In this document: positions 7,454 to 10,396 of the stretch, in pieces
Layout of the letters: each line of letters opens with the position of its first letter
Numbering within the stretch: position 1 is the stretch's first letter
Assembly (NCBI GenBank): GCA_947464365.1
Contig: CANHWS010000106.1
Span: 1 to 10,396 of the forward strand
Direction: 5' to 3'
DNA: 10,396 bases
Source of the DNA: Cytophagaceae bacterium
GTDB taxonomy: Bacteria > Bacteroidota > Bacteroidia > Cytophagales > Flexibacteraceae
Notes under the pieces: model-generated
The model's input: the letters and a program-made list of their open reading frames with translations, nothing else
What the model was told of the DNA's origin: nothing
Database searches by the model: none
Position numbers and translations under genes: made by a program

Positions 7454-7525
7454 TACTATCACCAATCGTACTACTAAAACTACAGCCTCAACTTTGGTGA
7501 GGTTACTAAATCCCTATCTTCAGTT

Positions 7526-9043
7526 TTGGCACAGCTATCGCCCCATATCGCTCTGATTCAGGAGCCCAACCGTAACATTTTTGTCCCACTTGAGGCCTCC
7601 TTTAACTACCCAGAGAAGATCCTCCAATTTGGTACTGGCGTACTGCTTCGTGGCCTGATTGACTTTTTTGTTGATAAGGCGAACAAACAGGGCCTTTTCG
7701 AGGGACGGATTGTGATCGTAAAATCGATGGCCAGCACCGGGGTGGACGATTTCGCCCTTCAGGGGAGCGTTTTCACCCAGCAAATTAAGGGCATAGAGCA
7801 TGGCGAACTGGTTGAGCAGACCTGGATCAATAATAGCATCAGTCGGGTATTGTCTGCCCAGAGTCAATGGGCCGAAATTCTCAATCTGGCTTCAAGCCCT
7901 GACCTTTCGATAATCGTTAGCAATACCACCGAAGTTGGCATCCAATATGTGCCTGAGCTGCTGCAAGCGGGTCAGCCACCAGTATCCTTCCCGGGCAAAC
8001 TATTGGCGTTTTTGTTGGCACGCTATCAAAACCAAGGCGGAACTAAAGCCCAAGGGTTCACGATCGTGCCAACGGAGTTAATCGTAGGTAATGGTACCAA
8101 ACTCAAGGAAATTGTCCTGAAGCTGGCTACCCATAACAACCTTGATGCTGAGTTTTTGAATTGGGTAGCGACTGGTAATAGCTTTTGCAACTCCTTGGTG
8201 GATCGCATTGTGCCGGGCAAACCTATGTCTGATGTTGTCAAGGCGCTTGAGGTTGAGCTTGGTTATGATGACAATCTCCTGATCATGTCTGAGGTCTATC
8301 GCCTTTGGGCCATCGAGGGGGGAGCCGAAGTGCGTCAGGCTCTAGGCTTTGCTGCTGGTGATTCTGGAGTCGTGATTAGTGAAGACATCACACCCTTTAG
8401 GGAACGTAAGTTGCGATTGCTGAACGGTGTGCACACCATCTCAGTAGCCTTGGCGTACCTAGCTGGTAAGGAGACCGTGCTGGATATGATGACAGACCCC
8501 GAGCTGGCACAATTCGTTGAGCGAGTAGCGCACGAGGAGTTTGTCCCGTCTGTTCGGGTAGATCAGGCTTCGGCTACCACTTTTTCCAATGAGGTGCTAG
8601 ACCGTTTCCGGAATCCGCATATCGTCCATCCACTCATTAACATAACCCTGCAATACAGCAGCAAAATGGCCATGCGTAATGTCCAGACCCTGCTTAATTA
8701 TGTTGCGGATCATGAAAAGGCACCACGACTGTTTGCTCTAGGTTTTGCGGCTTACCTAGTCTTTAGCAAGGTCGAAGCAGAACGTGATGGCAACTATTTC
8801 GGTATCCGGAAACAGGCAGAATACCCGATTAAAGATGATCGTGCGGCTGTTTTGGCCAAACATTGGGCAGGATATACCAATGATGCTGCGCCAGTGGTAC
8901 GAGGCCTTTTGGCTGAACAAGATATTTGGGGCCTTGACCTCAATTCGGTTGCTGACTTTGCCGACTTGGTGATTGCTGATGTCGCTTCATTGTTATCAGA
9001 TGGGGCCGCAAACACCCTAAGACACGTCTTGAGCATCAAATAG
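7526..9043 (+). CDS. uxaB: Tagaturonate reductase (altronate oxidoreductase)
   Basis: The enzyme reduces D-tagaturonate to D-altronate with NADH in the cytoplasm, a step of galacturonate (pectin) breakdown. The 505-aa protein matches the long-chain mannitol dehydrogenase family, UxaB branch. The Rossmann start is ILQFGTGVLLRGLIDFF at residues 32-48, NTTEVG is at 133-138, and NSFCNSLVDRIVPG at 218-231. ELGYDD is at 244-249, the catalytic region RERKLRLLNGVHT at 292-304, and RFRNPHIVHP at 360-369. Length is slightly above the E. coli enzyme, mainly from an N-terminal lead of about 15 residues. The start is TTG at 7526: an in-frame TAA lies 17 codons upstream, and no ATG or GTG occurs before the conserved region. 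The nearest later ATG would remove the Rossmann fold. No other hexuronate gene is in the window. Transcription may come from the 123-base gap or by read-through from the deacetylase gene. Confidence 0.92.
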   Translation: MAQLSPHIALIQEPNRNIFVPLEASFNYPEKILQFGTGVLLRGLIDFFVDKANKQGLFEGRIVIVKSMASTGVDDFALQGSVFTQQIKGIEHGELVEQTWINNSISRVLSAQSQWAEILNLASSPDLSIIVSNTTEVGIQYVPELLQAGQPPVSFPGKLLAFLLARYQNQGGTKAQGFTIVPTELIVGNGTKLKEIVLKLATHNNLDAEFLNWVATGNSFCNSLVDRIVPGKPMSDVVKALEVELGYDDNLLIMSEVYRLWAIEGGAEVRQALGFAAGDSGVVISEDITPFRERKLRLLNGVHTISVALAYLAGKETVLDMMTDPELAQFVERVAHEEFVPSVRVDQASATTFSNEVLDRFRNPHIVHPLINITLQYSSKMAMRNVQTLLNYVADHEKAPRLFALGFAAYLVFSKVEAERDGNYFGIRKQAEYPIKDDRAAVLAKHWAGYTNDAAPVVRGLLAEQDIWGLDLNSVADFADLVIADVASLLSDGAANTLRHVLSIK

Positions 9044-9071
9044 TGATTAAGGCTCAAAAACCCGATTAACA

Positions 9072-9122
9072 AAACCGCTAAGTTCGTTACCCTAAGGGAT
9101 ATGGACTTAGCGGTTTGTTTTT
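9072..9122 (+). terminator. Strong hairpin terminator shared by converging genes
   Basis: AAACCGCTAAGT (9072-9083) pairs perfectly with ACTTAGCGGTTT (9105-9116), a 12-bp stem, followed by GTTTTT. The 21-base loop contains CCCTAAGGG, a small internal palindrome. On the minus strand the same stem is followed by TTGTTAA, a weaker T-run, so it can also serve the SGNH gene whose stop codon is in the stem. It ends uxaB transcription 28 bases after the stop. Confidence 0.88.
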
Positions 9123-10066
9123 GCGTCCAGCCGAAGCAAAGTTTGATTGATCTCTGTCGTGACCACCTGTGCCCCGGCTGCACTTAGGTGATCCACATCC
9201 GAAAATAGCTGATCTGGCATCAGTGGGGAGCCATCAAGATCAAGAAAGGGGACTTTGTGGCCGACGTTCAGGGTCTGAATGATGCTATCTGTTTTATGCC
9301 GATAGGTCGGCAACTCCAAGGCACGGTAGTGATCATGGACAGGCAAACGCACTAGTAGTAACTTTATCCCCTTGGCCTGACAGTATTGCCTAATAGCCTC
9401 TATAGCATCAAGGTTACTAGCTAGGTTACCCAAGTGCATAGCCCGATGGTGCTCCGTAATTCTCTGCTGAGCTTCCTTTTGTGTAAGGTCAATTGTTGAT
9501 GCAGATGGCATCGACTGAAACCCAGCAGAAGTTAACCCCTTAGCCTCGGTGATTGAAGGGTTCAGCAACATTCGGATAGCCATACGTGAGCCATAAAGGG
9601 CCATTGCGCTTACCATTGGTAGGGACAAATAGCTAACCGATTCTGGTTTGAAGTGGTGGTAGCGAGCATAAAAGTAGGCCCTGATGGGGTCAGCCTGCTC
9701 AAGATCTTCGTAAAGGCTAAAGTAGCTAATGGGCACCACCACCCAGCGGAGTTTGGGCATCTTCGGCGCATAAACCTGAAGCAAGGCTTGGTCAAACTTG
9801 AGTGTCTGGCTGACATTGGCCAAATTGTAGGTTGGCTTTGTCATCAGTGCTGGGTTGACTCCTTTAAGTGTATGGCTACTACCTAGGACTAGTACTTCCG
9901 TCCCCTTCGCTTGAGCGGCGCCTTCGTCTTTGATGGCATAACTATTCGGGATCAAGGATAGGCGCCACTCTATTATCAACAACCCCAGCACCAAGGGCGC
10001 AGCAAAGACAACTAGCCGCAAGGCTAATCCCCAGTTGTTACGTGGTGCAAAACTCTTTGATAACAT
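9107..10066 (-). CDS. Membrane-anchored SGNH-fold protein, partner of an MBOAT acyltransferase
   Basis: This 319-aa protein starts with a membrane anchor (hydrophobic residues about 14-40). A SGNH/GDSL-like domain of the DltD/AlgJ/AlgX kind follows. Block I is VLGSSHTLKGVNP at 60-72, with Ser64 the likely nucleophile. LLVRLPVH lies at 237-244, and the late Asp-x-x-His is DVDHLSAAG at 290-298. The catalytic Asp and His are both present, so an active esterase or O-acyltransferase is plausible. The domain should face the periplasm. The gene directly upstream (40 bases) ends like an MBOAT protein. MBOAT plus SGNH pairs move acyl groups across the membrane and attach them to an exported polysaccharide, as AlgI with AlgJ/AlgX does in alginate acetylation. 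Which glycan is modified here is unknown. Its TAA stop is built into the hairpin shared with uxaB. The ATG at 10066 gives a normal anchor and is preferred. Confidence 0.82.
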   Translation of the reverse strand: MLSKSFAPRNNWGLALRLVVFAAPLVLGLLIIEWRLSLIPNSYAIKDEGAAQAKGTEVLVLGSSHTLKGVNPALMTKPTYNLANVSQTLKFDQALLQVYAPKMPKLRWVVVPISYFSLYEDLEQADPIRAYFYARYHHFKPESVSYLSLPMVSAMALYGSRMAIRMLLNPSITEAKGLTSAGFQSMPSASTIDLTQKEAQQRITEHHRAMHLGNLASNLDAIEAIRQYCQAKGIKLLLVRLPVHDHYRALELPTYRHKTDSIIQTLNVGHKVPFLDLDGSPLMPDQLFSDVDHLSAAGAQVVTTEINQTLLRLDAKTNR

Positions 10067-10096
10067 CTTGGTCTGCCCTAGTTTCTAGTTGTTTTG

Positions 10097-10108
10097 GTTG
10101 TTGTTGTT
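10097..10108 (-). repeat. Short AAC triplet run between the MBOAT and SGNH genes
   Basis: Four GTT triplets on the plus strand (AAC on the coding strand) start within the MBOAT stop codon and run into the gap. Two further GTT units lie at 10088-10093. This is a minor slippage-prone tract in a short intergenic space, with no proven role. Confidence 0.4.
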
Positions 10109-10396
10109 AAAACTGAAAGTAAATGAAGCTCCTACTCCCGGTCTGCCCAAAGAAGATGATGGCCAAGATCAAACCATAATAAATCCCATACCGAAGGAAC
10201 CGTCCCTGTATTGCGAGCCACGAAGCAAACCCACGATGCTGCAGGCCAACACTCATACCTAACATCCCGAGTAGCAGCGCCCAGTTGACTAACCAATCTG
10301 TAAATGTAAATGGCATTGCCAAAACCTGATCCACCCCATCAACATTCCATCCGCTGAACAAATTAAAAACCATAGCCAAACCATCAGAAACGGAAT
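10107..10396 (-). CDS. MBOAT family O-acyltransferase, C-terminal part, start outside window
   Basis: The frame is open from the right edge to TAA at 10109-10107, giving about 96 C-terminal residues, so the gene's 5' end is missing. Two hydrophobic segments are visible (FTDWLVNWALLLGMLGMSVG and FLRYGIYYGLILAIIFFG). The protein ends SRSFIYFQF, a typical ending of AlgI-type MBOAT proteins in Bacteroidota. The catalytic His and the core of the family lie outside the window, so the assignment rests on the C-terminal signature, the membrane pattern and the following SGNH gene 40 bases on. The role is inferred: a multi-pass membrane protein that passes an acyl, often acetyl, group across the membrane for polysaccharide O-acylation. 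A TTG near 10379 should not be taken as the start, because the frame continues upstream of it to the edge. Confidence 0.78.
   Translation of the reverse strand, partial: SVSDGLAMVFNLFSGWNVDGVDQVLAMPFTFTDWLVNWALLLGMLGMSVGLQHRGFASWLAIQGRFLRYGIYYGLILAIIFFGQTGSRSFIYFQF

Noticed and set aside
8794..9183. Minus-strand open frame of 129 codons
   Set aside because: It overlaps the 3' end of uxaB, the terminator and the SGNH gene in another frame, with no recognisable features.
1..10396. CRISPR array, tRNA, rRNA, transposase or insertion sequence
   Set aside because: No regularly spaced repeats, no tRNA-like or rRNA sequence, and no transposase motifs or flanking inverted repeats were seen on either strand.

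Overview
The window looks like chromosomal DNA of a Bacteroidota bacterium, probably an environmental Cytophagales or Chitinophagales type; species cannot be told from the sequence. Three things point there. A secreted polysaccharide deacetylase ends in a type IX secretion (Por) sorting domain. A Bacteroidota-type -7 promoter box (TAnnTTTG) lies just before that gene. No start codon has a convincing Shine-Dalgarno sequence.

Region 1 (1-2758, all minus strand) is accessory in character. It starts with the 5' part of an AT-rich, unrecognised lipoprotein gene that runs off the left edge. Next is a two-gene RloA/RloB (AbiL-like) defence module: an AAA/ABC-type ATPase with all its ATP-site motifs, followed 13 bases later by rloB. 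The rloB frame is broken by one TGA exactly where the family normally has a tryptophan (FELW-LLHF). It then stays open for 90 more family-like codons. The module therefore looks like a recently inactivated anti-phage system.

Region 2 (2803-5922, all minus strand) is a compact gene string, transcribed from right to left. It holds two tandem, diverged sugar-nucleotide pyrophosphorylase-like proteins, a GT2 glycosyltransferase of the dolichol-phosphate-mannose synthase type, and an exported thioredoxin-fold protein. The first three look like part of a surface-glycan pathway.

Region 3 (5923-9122, plus strand) starts at a divergent intergenic promoter. It holds a NodB-type polysaccharide deacetylase with a T9SS tail, then uxaB (tagaturonate reductase, hexuronate catabolism), which appears to start at TTG. 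A strong hairpin ends uxaB.

Region 4 (9107-10396, minus strand) converges on region 3. It holds an MBOAT acyltransferase, cut by the right edge, and a membrane-anchored SGNH-fold protein. This is the usual pair for O-acylation of an exported polysaccharide. The SGNH gene's stop codon lies inside the hairpin shared with uxaB. Together, regions 2-4 suggest building, modifying (acylation, deacetylation) and possibly recycling of an extracellular polysaccharide, but the glycan itself cannot be named.
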